From positions 806,001 through 870,000 of the forward strand of contig CAWFHK010000001.1 in NCBI GenBank assembly GCA_963815655.1: a stretch of 64,000 bases of DNA. The letters run 5' to 3'. Shown piece after piece: positions 1-8,794 of this stretch. Both the position numbers and the translations under genes were made by a program. Position 1 is the first letter of the stretch. Each line of letters begins with the position of its first letter. The notes under the pieces were generated by a model, which was not told the origin of the DNA, made no database searches, and saw nothing but the letters and a program-made list of their open reading frames with translations. Source of the stretch: JAWOLE01 sp963815655 (GTDB taxonomy: Bacteria; Acidobacteriota; Thermoanaerobaculia; UBA5066; Gp7-AA6).

Positions 1-981
1 CTCGAACGGCTCGTGCGGAAAGATCCGGCGGAGCCGGTTGCGAAGAGGAAGCAAGCGGCCCGGCGCCCGGCCGGCGGCGCGGCCGATCCCGGCTTCGCGC
101 CGCTCCTCCGCCGGGAGGAATTCCTGGAGGCGGTGTGCCGCGCCAAGGAGGCCATCCTGGCCGGCGACATCTACCAGGTCGTGCTTTCGCAGCGCTGGTC
201 GGGGCGGCTCGACGTGGACCCGTTCGACGTGTACCGGGCGCTGCGCATGCTCAATCCCTCGCCGTACCTCTTCTACCTCGAGACGCGCGAGGCGGCGATC
301 TTCGGCGCGTCGCCGGAGATGCTCGTGCGCTGCCGCGGCCGCGACGCGGAGACGCGCCCGATCGCCGGAACCGCGGGGAGGGGCGCGACGGCCGCGGAGG
401 ACCGCGCGCTCGCCGCGCAGATGCTCGCCGATCCGAAGGAGCGGGCCGAGCACGTCATGCTCGTGGATCTCGCCCGCAACGACCTCGGGCGCGTCTGCGA
501 GATCGGCTCGGTTTCGGTCCCGCGCTACGCGGCGGTTGAGAAGTACTCGCACGTCCAGCACCTCGTCTCCGAGGTGCGTGGCACTCTCGCCAGAAGAAAG
601 AACGCCTGTGACGCCCTGGCGGCCTGCTTTCCGGCCGGGACCCTGACGGGCGCTCCCAAGATCCGGGCGATGGAGATCATCGACGAGCTCGAAAAGGCGC
701 GCCGCGGAGTTTACGGAGGGGCGGTCGGGTATCTCGACGCCGCTGGCAACCTCGACATGGCCATCGCGATCCGCATGGCCGTCGTCGAGCGGGGCCTCTG
801 CCGGATCCAGGCGGGCGCCGGGATCGTCTCCGATTCGATCCCCGAACGCGAGTATCGGGAAGCGGAGGCGAAGGCCGCCGTCCTCTTCCGCGCGGTAGAA
901 ACCGCCCGCGACTGGGTGGATTCACAACTCACGACTCACAATTCACAATTCACAACTGACCATTCACAACTTCCTAGATGA
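1..981 (+). CDS. trpE: Anthranilate synthase component I, C-terminal part (5' end outside window)
   Basis: TrpE converts chorismate plus glutamine-derived ammonia to anthranilate, the first step of tryptophan synthesis. The frame is open from base 1, so only about 326 of the usual 480-520 residues are present. The chorismate-binding domain is clear: DIYQVVLSQRW near the start, RPIAGTAGRG, and GTLTGAPKIRAMEIIDELE in the second half, followed by GGAVGYLD and RIQAGAGIV. The stop overlaps the trpG start (ATGA). The last 20 or so residues, rich in Thr, His, Ser and Gln, are translated from a tandem 7-bp repeat and lie beyond the normal end of the family, so the repeat has probably extended the C-terminus. 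A GTG at 13 is in frame but is not the true start. Confidence 0.95.
   Translation, partial: LERLVRKDPAEPVAKRKQAARRPAGGAADPGFAPLLRREEFLEAVCRAKEAILAGDIYQVVLSQRWSGRLDVDPFDVYRALRMLNPSPYLFYLETREAAIFGASPEMLVRCRGRDAETRPIAGTAGRGATAAEDRALAAQMLADPKERAEHVMLVDLARNDLGRVCEIGSVSVPRYAAVEKYSHVQHLVSEVRGTLARRKNACDALAACFPAGTLTGAPKIRAMEIIDELEKARRGVYGGAVGYLDAAGNLDMAIAIRMAVVERGLCRIQAGAGIVSDSIPEREYREAEAKAAVLFRAVETARDWVDSQLTTHNSQFTTDHSQLPR
920..968 (+). repeat. Tandem heptad array, A(T/C)TCACA type, seven units
   Basis: Seven consecutive 7-bp units of the ATTCACA/ACTCACA type occupy the last codons of trpE just before trpG. They are the reverse complement of the TTGTGAA-type arrays at 37981 and 59191. Because 7 is not a multiple of 3, the reading frame rotates through the units and gives a low-complexity protein tail. 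Confidence 0.85.
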
Positions 982-1556
982 TCTTCCTCGTCGACAACTA
1001 CGACTCCTTCACCTACAACCTCGTGCAGGCGGTGGGGAAGCTCGATCCGGACGTCGTCGTCGCGCGCAACGACCGGTTCGACCCGAAGAAGGTCGTCGCT
1101 CGGCGCCCCGACGCGATCCTGATCTCGCCCGGCCCGGGCAGACCGGAGAACGCCGGGCGGACGATGGAGATGATCGCCGCCGCCGAGGCGAAGGCCATCC
1201 CGCTGCTCGGCGTCTGCCTCGGCCACCAGGCCATCGCCGCCTACCACGGCGGGGTCGTCGAGCGGGCCCCGGCGCCGCGACACGGGAAGGCTTCCCGCGT
1301 CACGCACCACGGGGCCGGTCTCTTCGCGGGCCTGCCCAATCCGTTCGAGGCGGCGCGCTACCATTCCCTGGCGGTGAGGGAGGAGGGACTGCCGGCGGAG
1401 CTGATCGTGACGGCGAAGAGCGATGATGGAGTCGTGATGGCCCTCTCCCACCGTTCGCTCCCGGTCTTCGGCGTCCAGTTCCACCCCGAGTCGGTGCTGA
1501 CACCGGATGGAGAAAGACTGCTGGCGAACTTCCTGGGGCGAAGGGCGCCGCGATGA
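978..1556 (+). CDS. trpG: Anthranilate synthase component II (glutamine amidotransferase)
   Basis: TrpG hydrolyses glutamine and delivers ammonia to TrpE. The 192-residue protein has normal family length, starts MIFLVDNYDSFTYNLVQ and shows the class I amidotransferase triad: the nucleophile Cys in GVCLGHQAI (about residue 79) and His and Glu in VQFHPES (about 170). ISPGPGRPENAG forms the oxyanion region. The start overlaps the trpE stop and the end overlaps the trpD start, both by ATGA, so translation is probably coupled through the operon. Confidence 0.97.
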   Translation: MIFLVDNYDSFTYNLVQAVGKLDPDVVVARNDRFDPKKVVARRPDAILISPGPGRPENAGRTMEMIAAAEAKAIPLLGVCLGHQAIAAYHGGVVERAPAPRHGKASRVTHHGAGLFAGLPNPFEAARYHSLAVREEGLPAELIVTAKSDDGVVMALSHRSLPVFGVQFHPESVLTPDGERLLANFLGRRAPR

Positions 1557-2596
1557 CTCCCACGGTGGCCGAGGCCCTGAAGGTCGTGGCGGCGAGGAGG
1601 TCTCTGCCGCGCGACCTGGCCGAGCGGACCTTCCTCGACCTGATGGACGGAAAGGCGACCGAGGCGCAGAAGGGGGCGCTTCTGCTCGGGATCGCCACGA
1701 GGGGAGAGACGGCGGAGGAGATCGCCGGAGCCGTCGCGGCCCTCCGGATGCGGATGCGCCGCGTCGAGACTGTCCGCTCGCCGCTGCTCGACACGTGCGG
1801 TCCGGGGGGCATCGGCCGGGATCTCTTCAATCTCTCGACCGCGGCAGCGATCGTGGCGGCCGGAGCGGGCGCCTCCGTCGCGAAGCACGGCAACCGCTCG
1901 ATCTCCTCCAGGGTGGGCTCGGCGGATGTCCTCTCGGCCTGCGGCGTTGCGATCGACCTCGATCCCGAGACGGCCGGGCGGGTGCTGGACGACGTCGGCC
2001 TCGTCTTTCTCTTCGCGCCGGCCTTTCACCCCGCCATGAAGGAGCTCGGCACGGTCCGGCGGGAGCTCGGCGTGCGCACGATCTTCAACGCGCTCGGGCC
2101 GCTGGCGAATCCGGCGGGGGCGGCGCGGCAATTGATCGGGGTCGGCCGGCCGGAGCTCGTCCGGCTGCTCGCGGATGCCCTCGCGTCGCTCGGGGCCGAG
2201 CGCGCCGTGGTGTTCCACGCCGCCAATGGCCTGGACGAGCTCGTTCCGGGGGTGCCCGCCTCCGGCGTCGAGGTCCGGGACGGGTGGACACGCCCCTGGC
2301 AATACGATCCCGCGACGCTCTCGCAGCGCGGCGTCGAGATGCCGGAGCTCGCCGGAGAGGACGCCCACGGCAACGCCGGAATGCTCGAGAGGCTCCTGGA
2401 CGGGGAGGCCGGTCCGCGCCGCGAGGCCGTGCTCTTGAACGTCGCCGTGGCGCTGACGGTCGAAGGGAGCGCGTCGGATGTGGCGGACGGTTATGAAAGA
2501 GGCCGCGCCGCGATCGACGGCGGAGGGGCGCGCGCCACGTTCGACCGGATGCGCGAGAAGAGCCGCCGGCGGACGGCGGCCGCCCCGGCGCCATGA
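1553..2596 (+). CDS. trpD: Anthranilate phosphoribosyltransferase
   Basis: TrpD transfers phosphoribose from PRPP to anthranilate. The 347-residue protein has the expected length. An N-terminal helical domain (LMDGKATEAQKGALLLGIATRG) is followed by the PRPP-binding motif DTCGPGGIGRDLFNLST (about 80-97) and KHGNRSISSRVGSADVL. The usual motif reads CGTGG; here it is CGPGGIG, a modest variant. NALGPLANPAG near the middle is also typical. Both ends overlap neighbouring trp genes by 4 bp. Confidence 0.96.
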   Translation: MTPTVAEALKVVAARRSLPRDLAERTFLDLMDGKATEAQKGALLLGIATRGETAEEIAGAVAALRMRMRRVETVRSPLLDTCGPGGIGRDLFNLSTAAAIVAAGAGASVAKHGNRSISSRVGSADVLSACGVAIDLDPETAGRVLDDVGLVFLFAPAFHPAMKELGTVRRELGVRTIFNALGPLANPAGAARQLIGVGRPELVRLLADALASLGAERAVVFHAANGLDELVPGVPASGVEVRDGWTRPWQYDPATLSQRGVEMPELAGEDAHGNAGMLERLLDGEAGPRREAVLLNVAVALTVEGSASDVADGYERGRAAIDGGGARATFDRMREKSRRRTAAAPAP

Positions 2597-3363
2597 CGGC
2601 GATCCTCGACCGAATCCTGGCGGACAAGAGAGCGCGGCTCGAGCGCGGAGATTATTCCGCGGTTTCTGCCGCGACGGTCACGGCGGCGGACGGGTCCCGC
2701 TTCGTGGCGTCCCTGCGCGAGCCCGGAGTCCGCGTGATCGCCGAGATCAAGCACCGTTCCCCTTCCGCCGGCGAGATCCTCCAGGGGGCCGACGGCAAGA
2801 TCGAGAGTTTCGCGCTCGCCTACCGGCGCGGCCACGCGGCCGCCATCTCGGTCGTGACGGAGGAAGACCATTTCGGCGGGAGGCCCGAATGGGTGACGCG
2901 CGCCAGGCGCATCTCGGGTTTACCGGTCCTGATGAAGGACTTCGTGATCGAGGAGCGGCAGCTCGACTTCGCCGTCTCTCTCGGAGCGGACGCCGTCCTG
3001 CTGATCGCCCGCGCCCTGACTCCCGAGAATCTGGCCGCGTTGGGCAACGGGGCCCGCGCGCGGGGCCTGGCGACGGTCGTCGAAGTCCACGAGGCGGGCG
3101 AGATCGAGTCGGCCATGGCGGCGCGGCCCGACGTCCTCGGAGTCAACGCCCGCGACCTTGCGACCTTCGCGACGGATCTCGACGCGGTGGAGCGGATGGC
3201 CGCGAGCATCCCCCCCGGGCCGGTCCGCCTCGCCGAGAGCGGAATCCGGCACCGGGAGGACGTGGCTCGCCTCCAGGCCGCCGGCTACGAGGCGTTCCTC
3301 GTCGGCGAGGTCCTCCTCCGCGACGAGGACCCCGAACAGGCGCTGCGGGACCTGAAGGGATGA
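2593..3363 (+). CDS. trpC: Indole-3-glycerol-phosphate synthase
   Basis: TrpC closes the indole ring, making indole-3-glycerol phosphate from carboxyphenylamino-deoxyribulose phosphate. At 256 residues it is a stand-alone enzyme, not fused to TrpF. The TIM-barrel motifs are visible: the catalytic Lys in VIAEIKHRSPSAGEI (about 50-60), SVVTEEDHFGG, LPVLMKDFVIEERQL, LGVNARDLATF and LAESGIRHREDV with the phosphate-binding end AFLVGEVLL. The start overlaps trpD and the end overlaps trpF, each by ATGA. Confidence 0.97.
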   Translation: MTAILDRILADKRARLERGDYSAVSAATVTAADGSRFVASLREPGVRVIAEIKHRSPSAGEILQGADGKIESFALAYRRGHAAAISVVTEEDHFGGRPEWVTRARRISGLPVLMKDFVIEERQLDFAVSLGADAVLLIARALTPENLAALGNGARARGLATVVEVHEAGEIESAMAARPDVLGVNARDLATFATDLDAVERMAASIPPGPVRLAESGIRHREDVARLQAAGYEAFLVGEVLLRDEDPEQALRDLKG

Positions 3364-4016
3364 CCGACGTCAAGATCTGCGGCCTGACGCGTCCTCGGGA
3401 CGTGGAGCTGGCGTGTGTCCTCGGCGCCGCGTACGTCGGATTCAACTTCGCGGCCGAATCGCCTCGCCGCGTGACGGCCGCCGCGTCCCGCGAGCTCGCG
3501 GGGGCCACCCGGCCCGGCGTCGTCCGGGTCGGCGTCTTCGTTCATGAGAGCCCGGCGGAAATCTGCTCGGCGGTCTCGGCCGCGCGGCTCGACCTCGTTC
3601 AGATCCATCGTCCGCTCACAGTGGAGGATCTGCGGCAGTCGCCCCTGCCGGTGATCGCCGTGGTCGGCGTGTCGGGCAACGGCGCCGACGCGGCTCCGCC
3701 GGATCTCCTGGCGCGCTGCCGGTCGGTCCTCTGCGACACGGCTCTGCCGGGCCGGACCGGCGGCACCGGAAAGACCTTCGACTGGGCTGTTCTCGAAGGA
3801 AAGACCTGGCCCGTCCCGGTCATCCTTGCCGGCGGCCTCGACGCCGGGAACGTCGCGGAAGCGATCGCGCGCGTTCACCCCTCCGCCGTCGACGTCGCCT
3901 CCGGCGTCGAGTCCGCCCCCGGAATCAAGGACGAGGCGAAGATGCGGCTCTTTTTCGACGCCGTCCACGGCGCCGACGCTCTCACTCCCCCTCCCCGCGG
4001 GAGAGGAGAAGGCTGA
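3360..4016 (+). CDS. trpF: Phosphoribosylanthranilate isomerase
   Basis: TrpF catalyses the Amadori rearrangement of phosphoribosylanthranilate. The 218-residue protein begins at the ATG overlapping the trpC stop; a longer open frame upstream lies inside trpC and was rejected. Catalytic Cys is in VKICGLTRPRD (residue 7), catalytic Asp in VLCDTALPGRTGGTGKTFDW (about 122), and the phosphate site in ILAGGLDAGNV and VDVASGVESAPGIKD. The C-terminus ends in a Pro/Arg/Gly tail close to the trpB start. Confidence 0.96.
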   Translation: MTDVKICGLTRPRDVELACVLGAAYVGFNFAAESPRRVTAAASRELAGATRPGVVRVGVFVHESPAEICSAVSAARLDLVQIHRPLTVEDLRQSPLPVIAVVGVSGNGADAAPPDLLARCRSVLCDTALPGRTGGTGKTFDWAVLEGKTWPVPVILAGGLDAGNVAEAIARVHPSAVDVASGVESAPGIKDEAKMRLFFDAVHGADALTPPPRGRGEG

Positions 4017-4026
4017 GGGGCCTCGC

Positions 4027-5220
4027 TTGAAGACTCCTCGCTCTCGCCGAGGCTACTTCGGCCCCTACGGCGGCCGGTTCGCGCCGGAGACCCTCATGGC
4101 GCCGCTCGAGGAGCTGGAACGCGCCTTCGAACGCTTCCGCCGCGATCGGACCTTCCGGGCCGAACTGAAAGGGCTCCTCAAGACGTACGCCGGCCGCCCG
4201 ACGCCGCTGACCTTCGCCGACCGGCTGACCGCGCACGGCGGAGGCGCGCGCTTCGCGTTGAAGCGCGAGGACCTTCTCCACACCGGCGCTCACAAGCTCA
4301 ACAACTCGCTCGGCCAGGTCCTCCTCGCGCTCCGGATGGGGAAGACCCGGGTCGTGGCCGAGACGGGTGCCGGACAACATGGGGTCGCCACGGCGGCGGC
4401 CGCGGCGAAACTCGGCCTGCCGTGCCGCGTCTACATGGGCGTCGTGGACATGGCTCGGCAGGCGCCGAACGTCTCGCGCATGCGCCTCTTCGGCGCCGAA
4501 GTCATCGGCGTGGACTCCGGCTCCCGGACCTTGAAGGACGCGATCAACGAGGCGATGCGCGACTGGACGGAAAACGTCCGCACCACGCACTACGTCCTCG
4601 GCTCCGCGCTCGGACCGCATCCCTACCCGACGATGGTCAGGGAATTTCAGTCCGTCATCGGACGCGAGGCCCGAGCCCAGTTCCTCCGGCTCGCGGGGCG
4701 CGATCCCCACGCCGTCGTCGCCTGCGTGGGCGGAGGGTCCAACGCGATCGGTCTCTTCTCCGCGTACCTCTCGACCCGGGCGCGGCTCTTCGGAGTGGAG
4801 GCCGGAGGCCGCGGCCGGGGTCCGGGAGATCACGCGGCCCGCTTCTCCGGAGGGTCGGTCGGCGTCCTGCACGGCACGCGCACGATGCTCCTGCAGGACG
4901 AGGCGGGCCAGGTTCTCCCGACCCATTCCGTCTCGGCGGGTCTCGACTATCCCGCTGTCGGGCCCGAGCACGCGCGGCTCCGGGATCTCGAGCGCGTCGA
5001 ATACACACGCGTGTCGGACGAAGCGGCCCTGGACGCCTTCGAGGTCCTCTCTTCGACGGAGGGCATCTTGCCGGCTCTGGAGAGCGCTCATGCCGTCGCC
5101 TACGCTCTCAAGCTGGCGAAGCGAATGCCGAAGAAGACCTGGATCCTGGTGAACCTCTCCGGCCGCGGAGACAAGGATATGGCCGAATACGAGAGACTCC
5201 GCCCGATGAAGAAGTCGTGA
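4027..5220 (+). CDS. trpB: Tryptophan synthase beta chain
   Basis: TrpB condenses indole and serine on PLP. The best start is TTG at 4027, giving 397 residues: GAGGGG sits 6 nt upstream and includes the trpF stop, and the protein then begins LKTPRSRRGYFGPYGGRFAPE as in the family. The PLP lysine is in HTGAHKLNNSLGQ (about 86), the phosphate-binding loop is CVGGGSNAIGLF, and AETGAGQHGVATA is conserved. This is the normal TrpB1 type. The stop codon TGA lies inside the first unit of a heptad array that separates trpB from trpA. Confidence 0.96.
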   Translation: MKTPRSRRGYFGPYGGRFAPETLMAPLEELERAFERFRRDRTFRAELKGLLKTYAGRPTPLTFADRLTAHGGGARFALKREDLLHTGAHKLNNSLGQVLLALRMGKTRVVAETGAGQHGVATAAAAAKLGLPCRVYMGVVDMARQAPNVSRMRLFGAEVIGVDSGSRTLKDAINEAMRDWTENVRTTHYVLGSALGPHPYPTMVREFQSVIGREARAQFLRLAGRDPHAVVACVGGGSNAIGLFSAYLSTRARLFGVEAGGRGRGPGDHAARFSGGSVGVLHGTRTMLLQDEAGQVLPTHSVSAGLDYPAVGPEHARLRDLERVEYTRVSDEAALDAFEVLSSTEGILPALESAHAVAYALKLAKRMPKKTWILVNLSGRGDKDMAEYERLRPMKKS

Positions 5221-5296
5221 ATTGTGAATTGTGAGTTGTAAACATGCTGAAGCGAAGGACGATTCACATTTCACAATTCACCACTCACAATTGCTC
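5215..5296. repeat. Converging heptad arrays (TTGTGAA x4, spacer, ATTCACA-type x4-5) between trpB and trpA
   Basis: The left arm (5215-5242) holds four TTGTGAA-like units and the right arm (5262-5296) four to five ATTCACA-like units, the reverse complement, separated by about 19 nt. The arms could pair as one long imperfect hairpin in the trp mRNA. This is the only non-overlapping junction in the operon and supplies the whole untranslated leader of trpA, which has no visible Shine-Dalgarno sequence. Confidence 0.85.
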
Positions 5297-6097
5297 ATGA
5301 CCCGCCTCGCCGCCGCCTTCGAGAGGGCTCGACTCGAGAACCGCGCGGCGTTCATCGCCTATCTGACCGCCGGCGATCCGGACGCGGACTCGACCGTCTC
5401 CCTGGCGCTGGCCCTCGAACGGGCGGGGGCGGACGTCCTGGAGCTGGGTGTCCCGTTCTCCGATCCGATTGCCGACGGGCCGGTGCTTCAGCGATCGGCC
5501 GGGCGCGCTCTTTCTTCCGGCATGACGCTGACAGGAGTTTTCGAGATCGCCCGCCGCGTCGCGAATTCCACACGGATGGCGCTCGTCCTGTTCTCGTATC
5601 TCAATCCTCTGCTGCGCCCCGGCATCGAGCGCGCGGCCCGGGAGGCGCGCGAGGCGGGCTTCGACGCGGCGCTCGTCACCGATCTGCCGCCCGAGGAGGC
5701 CGGACAGATCCAACCCGCCCTCAGGTCCGCGGGGCTCGACACGATCTTTCTCGTTTCCCCAACCTCTCCCGGTTCGCGGATGAACGCGGCGGCCAGGTTG
5801 TCGAGCGGGTTTCTCTATGTCGTCTCCCGGCCGGGCACGACCGGCGCCCGCAGAGACCTGCCCGCGGACCTCGCCGGGACGGTGCGGCGGGCCCGCCGCG
5901 CGGCGCGATCCCTGCCGATCGCCGTCGGATTCGGGATCGCGACCCCGGCGTCGGCGCGCCACGCGGCCGCGCTGGCGGACGGCGTGATCGTGGGCTCCGC
6001 CCTCGTCCGCGCCGCCGAGCAGGCCGGCGAGGGCCGCGCGGCCGCCGTCGAAACTCTGGCCCGCTCACTGCGCGAGGCCTGCCAGCGGGGGAGGTGA
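5297..6097 (+). CDS. trpA: Tryptophan synthase alpha chain
   Basis: TrpA cleaves indole-3-glycerol phosphate and channels indole to TrpB. I chose ATG 5297 (266 residues, MTRLAAAFERARLENRAAFIAYL) because the longer frame from 5231 only adds repeat-encoded residues. Catalytic Glu is in LELGVPFSDPIADGPVLQ (about 48) and catalytic Asp in YLTAGDPDADSTV; phosphate-binding VGFGIATPASA and VIVGSALV lie near the end. It is the last trp gene. A degenerate GGTGNNN heptad array follows. Confidence 0.95.
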   Translation: MTRLAAAFERARLENRAAFIAYLTAGDPDADSTVSLALALERAGADVLELGVPFSDPIADGPVLQRSAGRALSSGMTLTGVFEIARRVANSTRMALVLFSYLNPLLRPGIERAAREAREAGFDAALVTDLPPEEAGQIQPALRSAGLDTIFLVSPTSPGSRMNAAARLSSGFLYVVSRPGTTGARRDLPADLAGTVRRARRAARSLPIAVGFGIATPASARHAAALADGVIVGSALVRAAEQAGEGRAAAVETLARSLREACQRGR

Positions 6098-6100
6098 TCG

Positions 6101-6173
6101 GGTGGAAGGTGTGAGGTGTTAGGGACGGGGACTGAGTCCCCCGCGACCACCGACGACCGATCACCGGCCACCT
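6101..6173. repeat. Degenerate heptad arrays (GGTGNNN / NNNCACC) flanking a GC hairpin
   Basis: Three GGTGNNN units (6101-6121) are followed by the perfect hairpin GGGGAC-TGA-GTCCCC (6127-6141) and then four reverse-oriented units of the NNNCACC/NNNGACC type (6146-6173). It lies between trpA and the next gene and might end or slow transcription, but there is no T-run. Unit sequences are more degenerate than in the other arrays. Confidence 0.6.
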
Positions 6174-6181
6174 GCATTTCG

Positions 6182-6838
6182 ATGTCTTCCGAAGGCGACC
6201 TCCTCAAGCTCCTCGCGCGGCCCGACCTGCCGGCGGCCCTCCTCGAGGAGATCCTGGGCAACCGCAATGCCCGAAAGCTCCACACGGTCCGGCGCGCCCT
6301 CGCCTCCCACCCGCGCACTCCCCGCCATGCCGCGCTCTCTCTCGTGACGACCCTCTACTGGAGAGACCTGGCACGAATCTCGGCGGACGCCCGGGTCCAC
6401 CCCGAGGTGCGCCGCGCCGCCGACCGCGATCTCGCCCGCCGGCTGCCCGAGATGGCGCTTTCGGAAAGAGTGGATCTGGCCCGTTGCGCGGGACGCGGGA
6501 CGATCCTGTCCCTCCGTTTCGACAGGGATGCCCGGGTCCTCGAGTCGGTGCTGAACAACAGGTTCGCGACCGAGCTCGACATCGTCCATGTGGCGGCCCG
6601 CCCACAGACGCCCCCGGCCGCCCTGGAGGCGATCGCTTCCCACCCCCGCTGGGGTCTCCGCCCGCTCCTTCGAAGCGCCCTCCTTCGAAACCCGGCCCTT
6701 CCTCTGGCCGTGGCCCTGTCCCTCCTGTCTCGGGCCAGCGCGGCCGACCTCGCCGGGATCCTCGAGACCCCCGGTATTTCCCGTCTGGTAAAGGCCTGCG
6801 CCGAAAGACATCTTGCGCTGCGGAGCAAGCGGGTTTAG
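6182..6838 (+). CDS. Alpha-helical repeat (HEAT-like) protein, function unknown
   Basis: A 218-residue soluble protein starting at ATG 6182; 66 bp of extra upstream frame is repeat sequence and was excluded. It consists of short helical units such as LLKLLARPDLPAALLEEIL, IVHVAARPQTPPAALEAI and LLRNPALPLAVALSLLSR, with a recurring N-P-x-x-P turn. The C-terminal third closely resembles that of the gene at 7669 (LVKNPKVPLNVTLPLIRRL), so the two are paralogues on either side of a RodZ-like gene. No catalytic motif is seen. A scaffold role is only a guess. Confidence 0.7.
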   Translation: MSSEGDLLKLLARPDLPAALLEEILGNRNARKLHTVRRALASHPRTPRHAALSLVTTLYWRDLARISADARVHPEVRRAADRDLARRLPEMALSERVDLARCAGRGTILSLRFDRDARVLESVLNNRFATELDIVHVAARPQTPPAALEAIASHPRWGLRPLLRSALLRNPALPLAVALSLLSRASAADLAGILETPGISRLVKACAERHLALRSKRV

Positions 6839-6873
6839 CATTTCGTTTTCGTTACAACCCGCGGAGAATCGCA

Positions 6874-7653
6874 ATGAATCACGGGACCATTCTCCGTTTC
6901 GGTGAAGAGCTTCGCAGGGAAAGGCTCGTGCGGGAGATCACGCTCGAGGAAATCTCGGCGGCGACGAAGATCTCCATCCGGCTCCTGAAGGCCCTCGAAG
7001 ACAGCGACATCTCCCGGCTTCCCGCTCCCGCGTTCACTCGCGGGTTCATCCGCTCGTACGCGATCCACATCGGGATCGAGCCTGAGGAAAAAGTCTGCGC
7101 GTACCTGACCGACCTGGCGGAAGCGTCGGCGGGAGATTCTCCTTCCGTCGCGCGGGCGCGGCCGCGGTTCTGGCGGAGGCGCGGCGCCACCGCGGGAACG
7201 ATCGTCGGAGGCGTGGCCGCGGTCCTGCTGCTGCTCGGGCTGATCGCGCGGCCCGAGCGCCGGCCGGCCGCGCGGCCCGACAAGCCGGCGGCGCGCGCGG
7301 CCCGGGTCGAGCTGAAGAACGTCGCCGCCTCGAGCGAGCCCACGCCCGCCGTCCAGCAGGCGGAGCCCCCCGCCGCGCCCCCGTCCGCACCCGACGATCG
7401 GCTCGTCTCTCTTCTGCTCGAATTCGACGCCGACTCGTGGACGAAGCTCGACGCGTCCGGAGGAACGCTCCTGGAGGGATTGGTTCGCAGAGGCGAGACC
7501 CGGCGCTTCGAGGCGCGGGGAGGCTTTCGCCTGACTCTCGGCAACGCCGGCGGCGTCCGCGTCACGATCGACGGACACGCCCTCGAGTCCCTGGGACGGA
7601 CAGGCCAGGTGATCCGCGACCTCCGTCTGCCCGCAGCAACCGCGCGCGGCTAG
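6874..7653 (+). CDS. RodZ-like helix-turn-helix membrane protein
   Basis: The 259-residue protein has the RodZ plan. An N-terminal helix-turn-helix domain (FGEELRRERLVREITLEEIS, then ATKISIRLLKALEDSDISRL) is followed by FTRGFIRSYA, one membrane segment (about 108-126, GTIVGGVAAVLLLLGLIA), a Pro/Ala-rich linker and a C-terminal beta domain (SWTKLDASGGTLLEGLVRRG). RodZ links MreB to the cell wall machinery in rod-shaped bacteria. Start is ATG 6874, chosen because the longer frame overlaps the previous gene. It sits between two paralogous helical-repeat genes. Confidence 0.8.
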   Translation: MNHGTILRFGEELRRERLVREITLEEISAATKISIRLLKALEDSDISRLPAPAFTRGFIRSYAIHIGIEPEEKVCAYLTDLAEASAGDSPSVARARPRFWRRRGATAGTIVGGVAAVLLLLGLIARPERRPAARPDKPAARAARVELKNVAASSEPTPAVQQAEPPAAPPSAPDDRLVSLLLEFDADSWTKLDASGGTLLEGLVRRGETRRFEARGGFRLTLGNAGGVRVTIDGHALESLGRTGQVIRDLRLPAATARG

Positions 7654-7668
7654 ATTCCGGGCCATTCC

Positions 7669-8763
7669 TTGGCAAGCCCCGGCCCGACCCGTCCCGACGA
7701 TCTGCTTTCCCTCCTCCGATCCCGGCAGGCGCCGATCGACATCCGCGGGTTCGCCGCGAGGGGTGCTCTGCCCCTGGACGCGGCGGATCGGCTGCGCGCG
7801 CTCGTCCTCGTCCTGCGCGACCCCGATCCGGAGATCGCCGGGGCGGCCGGCGAGACGTTCGCCCGGATCCCGCCCGACGATCTGGCCGCCTTCCTCCTGC
7901 TCTCCGAAGCCATGCCCGCGGAGATCGACGCCATCGCGAGCCGGACCGACGACCCCCTGGTGCTCGAGCGCGTGGTGCGGCACCGCAGCGTGTCCGACCT
8001 CACGCTCGCGACCCTGGCGCGCACCGTGTGCGGAACGGCGCAAGAGGCGTTCGTCGTCAACCAGGCCCGGCTGCTGCGCAACCCGGCGCTGATCGTCGCG
8101 CTGTTCGAGAACCCGGAGCTGACGGCGGACAGCCGGCGCGTCTTGAACGAGCTCAAGGAGGAGTTCTTCGAAAAGGAGACGCGCAGACAGGAGGCGCGGA
8201 GGGGAAGGGAGAAGCCGGCTCCTCCCGAGCCTCCGGTCGAAGACGTTTCTCCTTCTCCTTCCCCTTCTCCTGTGCAGGACGCCGAGGAGCTCGAGGAAGA
8301 ACCGGCCGCTGCGCCCTCGCCGGCCGCCACGGAGCCGGAGGTTCCGCCCGGTGCCGAAGAGCTCTACATCCGGATCATGGGGATGACGGTGCCCGAAAGA
8401 GTCAAGCTCGCGCTGACGGGTGGACGCGAGGAACGGCGCCTCCTGATCGCCGACGGGGCCCGGATGGTCGGCCTCGCGGTCCTGCGAGCCCGCGGCCTGA
8501 CGATCAGCGAAGTCGAGGGATTCTGCGGGATGCGGCACCTGGAGCCCGAGATCTTCAACAAGATCGCGATGACCAGGGACTGGGTCCGCCGCCCCCTGAT
8601 CGCCCTGGCCCTCGTAAAGAACCCGAAGGTGCCGCTGAATGTCACCCTGCCGCTGATCCGGCGCCTCCAGATGCGAGACCTGCGCAATACCTATCGGGAC
8701 CGCAACCTCCCGGAGGCGGTCCGCGCGATGGCGAGAAAAACCTACATGGAGCGCCGAAGATAG
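7669..8763 (+). CDS. Alpha-helical repeat (HEAT-like) protein with acidic/proline linker, function unknown
   Basis: A 364-residue protein, most likely starting at TTG 7669, 15 nt after the RodZ-like gene. The N-terminal half is HEAT-like (VLRDPDPEIAGAAGETFARI, LLRNPALIVALFENPELT). A low-complexity linker rich in Glu, Pro and Ser follows (about 170-225). The C-terminal domain (EELYIRIMGMTVPERVKLAL to the end) contains LVKNPKVPLNVTLPLIRRL, matching the gene at 6182. No enzymatic motif is seen. The TTG start is chosen for lack of alternatives and is uncertain. Confidence 0.7.
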   Translation: MASPGPTRPDDLLSLLRSRQAPIDIRGFAARGALPLDAADRLRALVLVLRDPDPEIAGAAGETFARIPPDDLAAFLLLSEAMPAEIDAIASRTDDPLVLERVVRHRSVSDLTLATLARTVCGTAQEAFVVNQARLLRNPALIVALFENPELTADSRRVLNELKEEFFEKETRRQEARRGREKPAPPEPPVEDVSPSPSPSPVQDAEELEEEPAAAPSPAATEPEVPPGAEELYIRIMGMTVPERVKLALTGGREERRLLIADGARMVGLAVLRARGLTISEVEGFCGMRHLEPEIFNKIAMTRDWVRRPLIALALVKNPKVPLNVTLPLIRRLQMRDLRNTYRDRNLPEAVRAMARKTYMERRR

Positions 8764-8794
8764 GCATCGGAGCCCCGAAACCACGGCGGCCGGG

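Noticed and set aside
5215..5296. trpB-trpA hairpin considered as a tryptophan attenuator
   Set aside because: There is no leader peptide with Trp codons and no T-run; the same repeat occurs beside unrelated genes.
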